From: Lysobacter enzymogenes
GTDB lineage: Bacteria; Pseudomonadota; Gammaproteobacteria; Xanthomonadales; Xanthomonadaceae
Length of the DNA: 64,000 bases
NCBI RefSeq assembly: GCF_900106525.1
Contig: NZ_FNOG01000008.1
Span: 257,330-321,329, forward strand
Reading direction: 5' to 3'
Part shown: positions 42,579 through 50,959 of the stretch, in pieces
Layout of the letters: each line of letters begins with the position of its first letter
Numbering within the stretch: position 1 is the first letter of the stretch
Made by a program: the position numbers and the translations under genes
The notes under the pieces: generated by a model
What the model saw: only the letters and a program-made list of their open reading frames with translations
The model's database searches: none
What the model was told of the DNA's origin: nothing

Positions 42579-42655
42579 GCGGTCGCGGCTCGCGCCGCTC
42601 CTACAGTCGCTGCGTCGCGGCCGAAGCCCCTGTAGGAGTGGCGCAGGCCGCGACC
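42579..42655. repeat. REP family A inverted pair
   Basis: Two facing copies (about 42579-42606 and 42630-42655) separate the radical SAM gene from the convergent MFS gene and could form a shared transcript-end hairpin. Confidence 0.7.
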
Positions 42656-42716
42656 GCGCCACCGCAAACACGGCGACACTCTCTTCGCGCGGCGCCAGAC
42701 GCCCGCACAGCCGCCT

Positions 42717-44300
42717 TCACCCCGCTGCGTCCTCGCACAACGCTTCGACCGCCAGCGGCGCCTGCCCCGCCACCTCCGCCGCCGGCCCCAGCAACGCATA
42801 CACCACCCACGCCACCGCCGCCGTCGCCGCGGCCAGCGCATACATCAGCCACGCGAACGCGCTGTCGTAGGCCGCGCGCAAGGCCGCCGGCGCGAACTGC
42901 GGCAGCAGCGCCTGCGCGCGCGCCGCGTCGCCGGTGGCCAGTCGCTGCGCGGCCTGGTTCAAGGCCTCGCCCGCGGCCGCGCCGGCGTGGCCGAGCCGCC
43001 ACTGCAACAGCCCGGCCAGCGCCGCGGCCACCACCGCCAGGGCGATGCCCTCGCCCGACACGCGGCTGGCGCCGAACACGCCGGCGGCCATGCCGGCGCG
43101 TTCCTTCGGCACCACGCTGATCGCCAGGCCGTCCATCAGCCCCCACGGAATCGCCGAGCCGGTGCCGATCAACAGCATCGGCGCGATCAGGCCGTAGACC
43201 TCGCCGCGCCCGGCGGCCCAGCCCAGCCAGGCCAGGCCGGCCGCGGCCAGCAGCAGGCCGGCCGCGCACAAGGTCGAGGCGGCCACGCGATGGTTGAGCA
43301 CCGCGGCGAGCATCGGCACCACCAGCATCGGCGCCGACAGCGCGATCATCATCAAGCCGGCGTCGAGCGTGCCCAGGCCGTGGATGCCGATCAGCCGCAC
43401 CGGCAGCAGCACGATCAGCGCGAGGTAACACAGCCCGGTGCCGATCGGCAGCAACTGCGCGCCGACGAAGCGCGGATAGCGCAGCAGGCTCAGATCCAGC
43501 ATCGGCCGCGTCGCGCCGGCGTTGGCGAGCGCGGTTTCGATCCGCACGAACCACCACAGCAACAACGCCGAACCGATCAGCGCCGCCAGCACCCACGGGT
43601 CGCCCCAGCCGCGCTCGGGCGCTTGCAGCACGCCGATGGTCAGCAGCGCCAGCATCGCGGTCGAACTCAGGCTGCCGCGCCAGTCCAGGCCGCCGGCGTC
43701 GGGATCGCGCGACTCGCGCATGCGCGGCACGCCGAACACCGTCGCCAGCACCGCGATGGCCAGACTCGACAGGAACACCGAACGCCAGCCCTGCACCTGC
43801 AGCAGCCAGCCGGCCAGGCTCGGCCCGAACGCCAGCCCCAGGCCGAACGCGGTGCCGAGCAGGCTGAAGGCGCGGATCCGCGCCGGGCCGTGGAATTCCT
43901 GCGACAGCGCGGCGTTGCCGCCGGCCAGCGCCAGCGCCGCGGCGATGCCTTGCAGCACCCGCAACGCATTGAGCGCGGCCAGACTCGGCGCCAGCGCCAG
44001 CAGCAGTGAGACCGCGGCGTAGGCCACGATGCCGATAGTGAACACGCGCTTGCGCCCGTAGGTGTCGGCGAGGGTGCCGGCGGCCATCAGGCAGCTGCCG
44101 AAGGCGAGCATGAAGGCGTTGGTCATCCAGTTCAGCGCCACTGGGCTGCCGCCGAGTTCGGCGGCGATGGCCGGGATCGCCACCGGCGGCGCGGTGAAGC
44201 TCAGCGGCAGCACCAGCCCGGCCAGGCACACGGCGCCGAGGATCCAGAAACGGTCGTGGCGGCCGGGCGCGGGCCCGGCGGGAGAGGGGGAAGCGGACAT
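42717..44300 (-). CDS. MFS drug transporter, DHA2-like
   Basis: This 527-residue membrane transporter has about fourteen hydrophobic segments. Its motif A region (MAAGTLADTYGRKRVFTIGIV) and the motif C-like GNAALSQEFHGPARIRAFSLLGTA resemble the 14-helix drug:H+ antiporter-2 group (QacA/LmrB/EmrB relatives). A long extracytoplasmic loop follows helix 13 (GEALNQAAQRLATGDAAR), as in QacA. ATG 44300 is chosen; 20 upstream residues in frame are not membrane-like. A LysR regulator is divergently transcribed 125 bp away and probably controls it. Confidence 0.87.
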   Translation of the reverse strand: MSASPSPAGPAPGRHDRFWILGAVCLAGLVLPLSFTAPPVAIPAIAAELGGSPVALNWMTNAFMLAFGSCLMAAGTLADTYGRKRVFTIGIVAYAAVSLLLALAPSLAALNALRVLQGIAAALALAGGNAALSQEFHGPARIRAFSLLGTAFGLGLAFGPSLAGWLLQVQGWRSVFLSSLAIAVLATVFGVPRMRESRDPDAGGLDWRGSLSSTAMLALLTIGVLQAPERGWGDPWVLAALIGSALLLWWFVRIETALANAGATRPMLDLSLLRYPRFVGAQLLPIGTGLCYLALIVLLPVRLIGIHGLGTLDAGLMMIALSAPMLVVPMLAAVLNHRVAASTLCAAGLLLAAAGLAWLGWAAGRGEVYGLIAPMLLIGTGSAIPWGLMDGLAISVVPKERAGMAAGVFGASRVSGEGIALAVVAAALAGLLQWRLGHAGAAAGEALNQAAQRLATGDAARAQALLPQFAPAALRAAYDSAFAWLMYALAAATAAVAWVVYALLGPAAEVAGQAPLAVEALCEDAAG

Positions 44301-44425
44301 GCGGTCGGCCGTGGGGGGACGGTGCGCCAGCTTAGGAGTGCCGCAATCGGCGAAAAACACCGTGCCGGTTCATGCTTTATGGAGCAAATGGCCATAATGG
44401 CCGCCTCGCCCCCGAGGATCGCCGC
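44301..44425. promoter_or_regulatory. Divergent MFS/LysR promoter region
   Basis: This 125-bp region contains both promoters. An AT-richer centre at about 44372-44400 includes the imperfect palindrome TGGCCATAATGGCC (about 44389-44402), a candidate LysR operator. Confidence 0.45.
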
Positions 44426-45328
44426 ATGGACAAGCTCGGCAGCCTGCTCGCCTTCGTGCGCACCGCCCACGCCCGCAGCTTCGTCGCCGCCGCGCGCCAG
44501 CTCGGGGTCTCGTCCTCGGCGGTGGGCAAGAGCGTGGCGCGGCTGGAGCAGCAACTCGGCGTGCGCCTGCTCCAGCGCAACACCCGCAACGTCCAGCTGA
44601 CCGAGGAAGGCCGCCAGTTCTACGAGCGCTGCAAGCCGCTGCTGGACGAACTGGAAGACGCCGAAGCCGCGCTGACCCAGGCCATGCAGGCGCCGCGCGG
44701 GCGCCTGCGCATCAGCCTGCCGACCGTGGGCTACCGCTTCCTGGTGCCGGTGCTGGGCGAGTTCCGCCAGTGTTATCCACAGGTCGAGCTGGAGCTGGAC
44801 TTCAACGACCAGATCGTCGACGTCATCGACGGCGGTTTCGACGCCGCCATCCGCAGCGGCGACATGCCCGACTCGCGCCTGCGCGCGCGCCGGCTCGGGC
44901 CGTTCTGCTTCATGTTGTGCGCCGCGCCCGAGTACCTGGCGCGGCGCGGCGAGCCGCGCGCGCCGGCCGATCTGGCCGGGCACGACTGCATCCACTTCCG
45001 CTTCGCCAACAGCGGCAAGCTGCAGGAATGGTCGCTGCGGCTGGAGCCCGGCGAAGTCGCGCCGCACCTGCCGGCGGCATTGGTGTGCAACAACAGCGAA
45101 GCGGCGGTGGAGGCGGCGGTGCACGGCCTCGGCATCGTCTACTCAGTCGACTTCCTGGTGCGCGACCACCTCGCCGCCGGACGCCTGCAGCGCGTGCTGC
45201 CGGGATTCGAGACCCAGCGCGGCCAGTTCTGGGCGTTGTGGCCGGCGCACCGGCACGTGTCGCCGAAGCTGCGGGTGTTCCTGGATTTCATCGGCGAGCG
45301 TTTGTTCCGGCACAAGCCGATCACTTGA
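44426..45328 (+). CDS. LysR family transcriptional regulator
   Basis: This 300-residue regulator has an N-terminal winged HTH (LGSLLAFVRTAHARSFVAAARQLGVSSSAVGKSVARLEQQLG split over about residues 4-45) and a periplasmic-binding-like effector domain starting GRLRISLPTVGYRFLVPVL. It belongs to the CrgA/DsdC-like LysR branch often found beside efflux pumps. The divergent MFS gene is its likely target. An exact DnaA box TTATCCACA at 44773-44781 lies inside the gene, probably by chance. ATG 44426 is chosen because the HTH begins there. Confidence 0.92.
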   Translation: MDKLGSLLAFVRTAHARSFVAAARQLGVSSSAVGKSVARLEQQLGVRLLQRNTRNVQLTEEGRQFYERCKPLLDELEDAEAALTQAMQAPRGRLRISLPTVGYRFLVPVLGEFRQCYPQVELELDFNDQIVDVIDGGFDAAIRSGDMPDSRLRARRLGPFCFMLCAAPEYLARRGEPRAPADLAGHDCIHFRFANSGKLQEWSLRLEPGEVAPHLPAALVCNNSEAAVEAAVHGLGIVYSVDFLVRDHLAAGRLQRVLPGFETQRGQFWALWPAHRHVSPKLRVFLDFIGERLFRHKPIT

Positions 45329-45596
45329 GCGCCGCGCCGCATCGATCTGGCCGACTGTGGCCGCAGCGAGGCCGCGCTGGCACCGGCGCGCGGCGTGGCC
45401 GACAATGCGGCCAGCGCGCCGCGCTACCGGGCGCGCGGCTGTTTCGTTCGAATCGCCGGCGCCGCGTCGCCGGATCTTCCAGGACGCCGCCGCACGGATG
45501 CTCACGCCCCCGCTGTCCCCCGCACGCTTGTCTTCGGCTTCGCGCCGCTGCGCGCGCTCTGCCGTGCGCGTCTCCCCCTTTCCGCAAGGACTCCGC

Positions 45597-46439
45597 ATGT
45601 TCCGATCCGTCCCGTTCCGCGCCTGCGCGGCGCTGGCCCTGCTCGCCGTCGCCGCGCTGAGCCAGGCCGCCGGCTTCGATTGCCGCCGCGCGCGCACCCA
45701 GGTCGAGAAAACCATCTGCGCCGACGCCGAGCTGTCGCGTCTGGACAGCGAAATGAACGCGCTCTACAAACAGATCCGCGCCGAAACCCGCGGCGTCGAC
45801 GGCGAGACCGGCTGGCAGGTCGATCCGGTCGCCGCCGAGAACGCGCGCTGGCTGGCCGGCCGCAACGAATGCCGCGACGCGGCCTGCATCCGCAGCGCCT
45901 ACCAGCAGCGCATCGCGCAGCTGCGCCGCGACTGGGGCGAGGCGCTGACGCCGGCGCAGGCCGCGGCCGCTACGCCGGCCCAGGACAAGCTCGACTACCG
46001 TTACGACCGCCACGGCGACTTCAAGGTCTTCATCGCCGACTTGCGCAAGGCGGTGGCCGCCGACGACCGCGTGGCGGTGGCGAAGATGACCGCGCGCCCG
46101 TTCGCCGATTTCAGCCACGGCAGCAGCTGCCTGCCCGGCAACGACCCCTGCGACGCGCAGCAGCGCAAGCAATCGGCCAGCGCGCGCGACCAGGCCGAGG
46201 TGGTCGCCAAGTACGACCGCATCGTCACCGCGGCGGTGCGCGCCGCGCTCAAGGCCAACCGGGTGCGCGCGTACTCGCGCAAGCTCGATTCGGGCGAGGA
46301 CGAAAACGGCGAGGTGCAGGCGCCGGGCGCGATCGAGCCCGGCGAGTACTTGCTGGAAAACGACGATATCCACACCCAGCGCGTGTTCAAGCGCGTCGAC
46401 GGCGTGTACAAGCTGCAGCGCATTCCGTTCTATTCCTGA
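45597..46439 (+). CDS. Exported protein with LprI-like N-terminal domain
   Basis: This 280-residue secreted protein has a signal peptide (FRACAALALLAVAALSQAAG) followed immediately by an LprI/DUF1311-type domain: FDCRRARTQVEKTICADAEL, with paired cysteines, and RLDSEMNALYKQIRAE. A second cysteine pair lies near CRDAACIRSAYQQR. The C-terminal half (KLDYRYDRHGDFKVFIADLR to the end) is unassigned. LprI domains include a lysozyme inhibitor of Mycobacterium. ATG 45597 follows an AAGGA site; upstream frame is not conserved. The gene is 14 bp upstream of a second LprI-domain gene. Confidence 0.82.
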   Translation: MFRSVPFRACAALALLAVAALSQAAGFDCRRARTQVEKTICADAELSRLDSEMNALYKQIRAETRGVDGETGWQVDPVAAENARWLAGRNECRDAACIRSAYQQRIAQLRRDWGEALTPAQAAAATPAQDKLDYRYDRHGDFKVFIADLRKAVAADDRVAVAKMTARPFADFSHGSSCLPGNDPCDAQQRKQSASARDQAEVVAKYDRIVTAAVRAALKANRVRAYSRKLDSGEDENGEVQAPGAIEPGEYLLENDDIHTQRVFKRVDGVYKLQRIPFYS

Positions 46440-46453
46440 GCCAGGACGCTTTC

Positions 46454-47563
46454 ATGACGAACTCACTACGCCTCCTCGCCGCCGCGCTGCTGCTTGCTGC
46501 GCCCGCGTTCGCGCCGGCCTTCGCCCAGGCCGCGCCTGCGGCCTCTTTCGACGGCACCTGGCAGGCCTGCAAGCGCTACCAAGGCGAACTGTGGTGCCAG
46601 GGCCTGCAGCTGGAGCAGCGCGGTACGCAGATCCGCGGCGCGTGGAACTGGCGCGCCAGCAACACCGGCGGCATCAACCTGTTCAAGGGCCGGCTGGTCG
46701 GCGCGCGGGTCGAGTTCGATCCGGAAGGCTGCGTGATCGGCGCCGAGCGCTGCGAGCCGCGCACGCCGTCGCAGGCGCCGAACTATCTGCTGCGTTGCGG
46801 TGCGGAGCTGCACTGGGTCGGCGCCGACGTCACCAGCTGCCAGGGCAAGATCGACGAGGGCTCGCGCTACCGCCGGGTCGCGCGCGACAAGATCGACGTG
46901 GTGGATTTTTCGGCGTATCCGTTCTTCGACGACGGCAAGGCGCACCCTTCGTTCGATTGCGCCAAGGCCAAGACGCCGGTGGAACGCGGCATCTGCGCCG
47001 ATCCCGTCGCCGCGCGCACCGATTCGGCGATCGCCCACCGCTACGCCGAACTGCTGCAGCGCTTCGCCGGCGAGCCCGCGCAGGGCCTGCGCGAGGACCA
47101 GCGCTACTTCATGACCATCCGCGACGCCGCCTATGAGAACGCCGCGCGCGGCGACCGCGCCAAGGTGCTGCGCGAGCAGCTCGACGGGCGGTTCAAGGAG
47201 CTCGATCGCATGCGCGAATACCCGAGCAAGGGCTTGGTCGGCGACTGGAACAACTTCGCCGGCGGCCTGGAGATCCGCCGCAACACCAAGGGCGAGTACG
47301 CGGTGCGCGGCAACGCCGCCCATCCGCTCGACGGGCGCTGGGTGTGCGACGCCGAAGTGTCCGGCCGCGGCAGCGACGAGCGCGTGGTCGCGCGCGTCGA
47401 AGGCGACTACGAAGGCAGTGCGCTGGAGCTGACCCGCATCGGCCTCGCCGTGCGCGTGCGCGAACTCGACGCCAAGGGCGCGCCCAAGCCGATGTCGGAG
47501 TTCTGCGGCGTCAACGGCACGCTCGACGGCTGGTATTTCCAGTCGCCGCCGCCGAAGCCTTGA
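46454..47563 (+). CDS. Exported protein with central LprI-like domain
   Basis: This 369-residue secreted protein has a signal peptide (SLRLLAAALLLAAPAFAPAFA). Residues ~25-145 are a beta-rich Cys-containing region (WQACKRYQGELWCQG, CEPRTPSQAPNYLLRCGAEL). At about residue 171 an LprI-type motif appears (FDCAKAKTPVERGICADP). A second beta-rich region follows and the protein ends in PPPKP. It resembles its upstream neighbour only in the LprI module. The two form a likely operon. Function unknown; lysozyme-inhibitor-like action is only suggested by the shared module. Confidence 0.78.
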   Translation: MTNSLRLLAAALLLAAPAFAPAFAQAAPAASFDGTWQACKRYQGELWCQGLQLEQRGTQIRGAWNWRASNTGGINLFKGRLVGARVEFDPEGCVIGAERCEPRTPSQAPNYLLRCGAELHWVGADVTSCQGKIDEGSRYRRVARDKIDVVDFSAYPFFDDGKAHPSFDCAKAKTPVERGICADPVAARTDSAIAHRYAELLQRFAGEPAQGLREDQRYFMTIRDAAYENAARGDRAKVLREQLDGRFKELDRMREYPSKGLVGDWNNFAGGLEIRRNTKGEYAVRGNAAHPLDGRWVCDAEVSGRGSDERVVARVEGDYEGSALELTRIGLAVRVRELDAKGAPKPMSEFCGVNGTLDGWYFQSPPPKP

Positions 47564-47617
47564 GCGTGGGTCGCTGCGACCGACCAGATTTCAGGTTCGC
47601 GTCGTAAGCCGACTTTC

Positions 47618-47770
47618 GCGGTCGCGGCTTGCGCCGCTCCTGCAGTCGCTGCGCCGCGCCTCGCGCTGCAGCCGAAAGCCCCTGTAGGAGCGGCGCAAGC
47701 CGCGACCGCGGGGCATCGGACTCGCGTCGCAATCCACGATCCGCAGTCGCCGCTCGCGCCGTTCCTACAG
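47618..47770. repeat. REP family A cluster
   Basis: Copies at about 47618-47644, 47682-47708 (inverted) and a degenerate one at 47740-47770 fill the 323-bp gap between the LprI-domain gene and the convergent M4 protease gene, along with the protease terminator. Confidence 0.75.
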
Positions 47771-47786
47771 TCGCTATGCCGCACTA

Positions 47787-47822
47787 ACGAAAAAAGCGCC
47801 GGGACCGAAGTCCCGGCGCTTT
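47787..47822 (-). terminator. Rho-independent terminator of the M4 protease gene
   Basis: AAAGCGCCGGGAC (47793-47805) pairs with GTCCCGGCGCTTT (47810-47822). Read on the minus strand it is followed by a run of T residues. It lies 64 bp past the protease stop. Confidence 0.85.
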
Positions 47823-47886
47823 GCATTACGTATCGACAATGCCGAACGCGAAGCGCCGCAGCCGCAAGGCCCCGGCGCCGCCGCGA

Positions 47887-49794
47887 TCACTTCTTGCAGC
47901 GCGCCGCGTCCGAGCCTTCCGGCAAGCCCACGTTCACCGCTTCCCACGCGCAGGCCACGGTCTTGACCGCGCTGGCCTTGAGCAGGCCGCGGTCGACCAG
48001 GTCCTGGGCCGCGGTCTGGGTCGCCACGCGCGCGTCCGGGTAGCTCGCCTGCGAGGTCAGGTACAGGGTGTTGGCGCGGTACCAGATCTGCCCGGCGACC
48101 ACTGGCGTCAGGCCCTTCAGGCCGGTCGCGCCGTTGCACACCAGATCGGACGGCAACAGGCTCTTGCGGTGCGACTTGGGCACCTTCTGGCCTTCGGCGA
48201 GCAGGTAGAAGAAGTGGTTGCCGATGCCGGAGGTGTAGTGCGGATCCTCATCGACGAAGCCGGCCGCCGGATAGCAGTCGAACGAGCCGTTGCCGTCGGC
48301 GTCCTTGTCCAGGCTCGGCTTGAACATGTAGCGCAGCGGCGTGCCGTCGAGGTTGACGTTCTCGCCGATCAGATAATCCGGCGGATCCTTCGGGCTGTTG
48401 TCGAAGAACTCGACCAAGGTGCCGTGGATGTCGGAAGTGGCTTCGTTGAGGCCGCCGGCGTCGCCGGAATACAGCAGGCCCGAAGTCGCCTGGGTCACGC
48501 CGTGCGACATCTCGTGGCCGGCCACGTCGATGGCCACCACCGGGTTGGACACGCCGTAGTCGCCGTTGCCGTAGACCATGCGCTTGGCGTCGCCGTCCCA
48601 GAACGCGTTGGTGCCGCCGATGTCGAAGAAGAAGTAGCTAAAGGTGACGTTGACGAAGCTCTGCACGCCGACGCCGTCGCCGAAGATGCCCAGGCGGTCG
48701 TAGAACTTCTTGTAGTAGTCCCAGGTGCGGGCCACGCCGTAGTGGGCTTCCACGCCGGTGCGCGCGACGTTGCTCATCTGCTCGTCGCCCCAGACGTTGT
48801 CGGCGTCGAACATCGCCGGGGCGCTGAAGTCGCCGCCGCCGAAGATCAGGTCGACCACGGTGCCGCCGGTGTTGTGGGTGGTGCCGCCGCCGCGCTTGTC
48901 GTCGCGCAGCAGGTAGCCCGGGCCGCGGCCGTCGCTTTCCTCGGCGCCGACCTTGGCGGTGGTGATGTTCACCTTGCCGCGGGTGATGGTGTAGCCGCTG
49001 GTTTCGGTGCTTTCGGCGCTGTAGATGCGGCTGTCGCGGCCGAGCAGGCCGCCGTTGTCGGCGTCGACGTAGATCAGGTCGTGGACCGGGCGCTGCGCCT
49101 TGTTGAGGCCGCGGAAGGTGACTTCATAGGCCAGCTTGGGCTGGTTGTCCTTGGCGAAGTAGACCATGCGCGACTTGGGCTGCTCGAGGAAGCGCCCGGC
49201 GAAGTGCACGCCGGCGTCGGCGATGGCCTGCGCGGAGGAAAGCTTGGCGTTCGGCGCGGCGCCGTTGTTGCCGAGCGCGAGGTCGAGGGTCTTGCTGATC
49301 GAGCTCAGCAGGCCGTTCTTCGCATGGGTGACCAGGTCGCCGCCGATCACCGGCAGGCCCTGGTAATCGCGCTGGAAGCGCACGTGCTCGCTGCCGTCGG
49401 CTTCGACGATCACGTCGCGCGGCTGATAGCTTTCCGCGGCCAGCGCGGCGTCGGCGTTCGCGCCGGACAGGCCGTGCGCGGCGGCGCTGCGGGCCTTGTC
49501 GGCCTGCAGCAGTTCGCGCGCGCGCTGCACCGCCGGGTGGTTATCCAGCTGCGCCTGCGGCGTCGCGCCCGAGCGCGCCGAGGCATCGGCGAAGGGTTGC
49601 TGCAGCGTGGCGTGCGCGGCCGGCGCGTGCGCGTTGCGCTGCGCGGCGGCGTTCGCGGTTTGCGCGCCGGCGCTGCGCGCGGCGTTGCCCGCGTCGGCGC
49701 CGGTATCGCGCTGCGCGATGATCAGCGTAGTGGCAGTGGTGCCGGTGATGGCCAGCAGGATCGATGCGGTGAGCACCTTGTGCTTGATCGACAT
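47887..49794 (-). CDS. M4 family (thermolysin-like) secreted metalloprotease
   Basis: This 635-residue pre-pro-protease has a signal peptide (LTASILLAITGTTATTLIIA), a long propeptide with an FTP/PepSY-type chaperone region (VRFQRDYQGLPVIGGDLVTH), and a catalytic domain with the zinc motif HEMSH in VAGHEMSHGVTQATSGL, the downstream ligand in GGLNEATSDIHGTLVEFF, and the substrate-binding YTSGIGNHFFYLLAEG. It should be exported (type II route) and degrade extracellular protein, in keeping with predatory/lytic Lysobacter physiology. ATG 49794 is preferred; the frame upstream runs through unconserved sequence. Transcribed alone. Confidence 0.92.
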   Translation of the reverse strand: MSIKHKVLTASILLAITGTTATTLIIAQRDTGADAGNAARSAGAQTANAAAQRNAHAPAAHATLQQPFADASARSGATPQAQLDNHPAVQRARELLQADKARSAAAHGLSGANADAALAAESYQPRDVIVEADGSEHVRFQRDYQGLPVIGGDLVTHAKNGLLSSISKTLDLALGNNGAAPNAKLSSAQAIADAGVHFAGRFLEQPKSRMVYFAKDNQPKLAYEVTFRGLNKAQRPVHDLIYVDADNGGLLGRDSRIYSAESTETSGYTITRGKVNITTAKVGAEESDGRGPGYLLRDDKRGGGTTHNTGGTVVDLIFGGGDFSAPAMFDADNVWGDEQMSNVARTGVEAHYGVARTWDYYKKFYDRLGIFGDGVGVQSFVNVTFSYFFFDIGGTNAFWDGDAKRMVYGNGDYGVSNPVVAIDVAGHEMSHGVTQATSGLLYSGDAGGLNEATSDIHGTLVEFFDNSPKDPPDYLIGENVNLDGTPLRYMFKPSLDKDADGNGSFDCYPAAGFVDEDPHYTSGIGNHFFYLLAEGQKVPKSHRKSLLPSDLVCNGATGLKGLTPVVAGQIWYRANTLYLTSQASYPDARVATQTAAQDLVDRGLLKASAVKTVACAWEAVNVGLPEGSDAARCKK

Positions 49795-50208
49795 AATCTT
49801 GGGTCTCCGAGTCATGCAAAGCGAAAAGAGAAAAGAACGCAAAATCGCCGCCGCGCTTTGATGCGCGGTTACGGCGGTACTGCACAACGGCAGGGAGTCG
49901 GTGCAACCGCAGCGATGCGTCTTACGACGAGTGAAGGCGCAGGCGCTGCAGCGTTTCCCCATAGCTGCGAACGCGGCGCCATGCGCATCCCCCCACCTTG
50001 TCGATGCGAAAGGCGCGCGCGGAATGGAAGAAGTGAGATGCGCGTCTAAGAGCGCGCCGCTTGATTGGCGACGCAAGTTTCGCGCTCGCCCTGTAGGAGC
50101 GGCGCGAGCCGCGACTGCGGCATCGCAGCTACTGCGAAGGTTTCGTCGCGAACGGAAACTTCGCTGTCGCGGCTCGCGCCGCTCCTACAGCGGCTTCGGA
50201 CGCAACGC
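49795..50208. repeat. M4 upstream region with a REP family A inverted pair
   Basis: This 414-bp gap holds the promoter region of the M4 protease and two facing REP copies at about 50090-50117 and 50165-50191. No gene is visible. Confidence 0.6.
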
Positions 50209-50427
50209 TCAGCGCGTCGGCGCGGGCATGATGTGCGACAGATAGATGCGGCTGTCTTCGAAGATGCGGATCGCCACCGCCACGCGCAGCTGCATCGACA
50301 GATCGAAGGCTTCGGCCTTGGCCGCGGCCGATGCCGAGGCGGCATCGTCGAAGCGCGTGTCGGCCACGTCGCAGGACAAGGTGCGGCCGTGATAAGTGGA
50401 TTCGTTGAGTTGCACCGTGAAGACCAT
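50209..50427 (-). CDS. Small hypothetical protein
   Basis: This 72-residue protein has no signal peptide or membrane helix. The sequence FTVQLNESTYHGRTLSCDVA, then AEAFDLSMQLRVAVAIRIFE, has balanced composition unlike a shadow frame. I do not recognise it. It is flanked by REP elements and a GC-rich gap and appears to be a single gene. Confidence 0.5.
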   Translation of the reverse strand: MVFTVQLNESTYHGRTLSCDVADTRFDDAASASAAAKAEAFDLSMQLRVAVAIRIFEDSRIYLSHIMPAPTR

Positions 50428-50959
50428 GACGCCCCGCGTGGATGGCGAACGATGAGGCCCCGATCCGACTCGCCGTTGGCGCGAAACGGCGGCCCGTTCT
50501 GGGTTCCCTGGCCGGTCGGCCTGCGGTGCCGGTGGTTCGGGCGCGCGTCCGGGGCGCGGCTAAGTTGACCCAAGTCGCAGTCTTTCGCCCTCGGAAGACT
50601 CGCGGCTGCGCTGTAGGAAATGTCTGATCGGGCCGTCGGCCATCGCCCCGCGGCGCCGTCGCCAACGACTGAACGCCGCCTGTAACCGCCGGCGGCTCCG
50701 AGACTTTCGGCGGATCAACCGTGACCGCGGCCGTCTTACCTTGACCGCTCCCGCGTCGCCGCGGCCGTTAAGGACCGACCATGCCCGCCCTCGCCAGGAC
50801 CACGGCCAAGCAGCACGCACGCCCTCGCCCGCGCTGGCGTTCGCGCCGCCGCGCATGGCTGGGCTTTGCGCTGCTGCTGGCGTGGGCGGTCGCGCCGGCG
50901 GCGCCTGGCGCAGGTACGGTCAGCCTGGTCGCCGGCGAACTCGAGGCGCAGGCGCTGCC
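50428..50959. other. Gap with no convincing gene
   Basis: These 532 bp lie upstream of the small hypothetical gene and downstream of the SLC13 gene, both on the minus strand. Plus-strand frames exist but are Arg/Pro/Ala-rich and overlap the SLC13 gene. I see no repeat, box or terminator I can support. Confidence 0.4.

Noticed and set aside
44773-44781. DnaA box inside the LysR gene
   Set aside because: A single exact 9-mer within coding sequence, no second box nearby; chance is sufficient.
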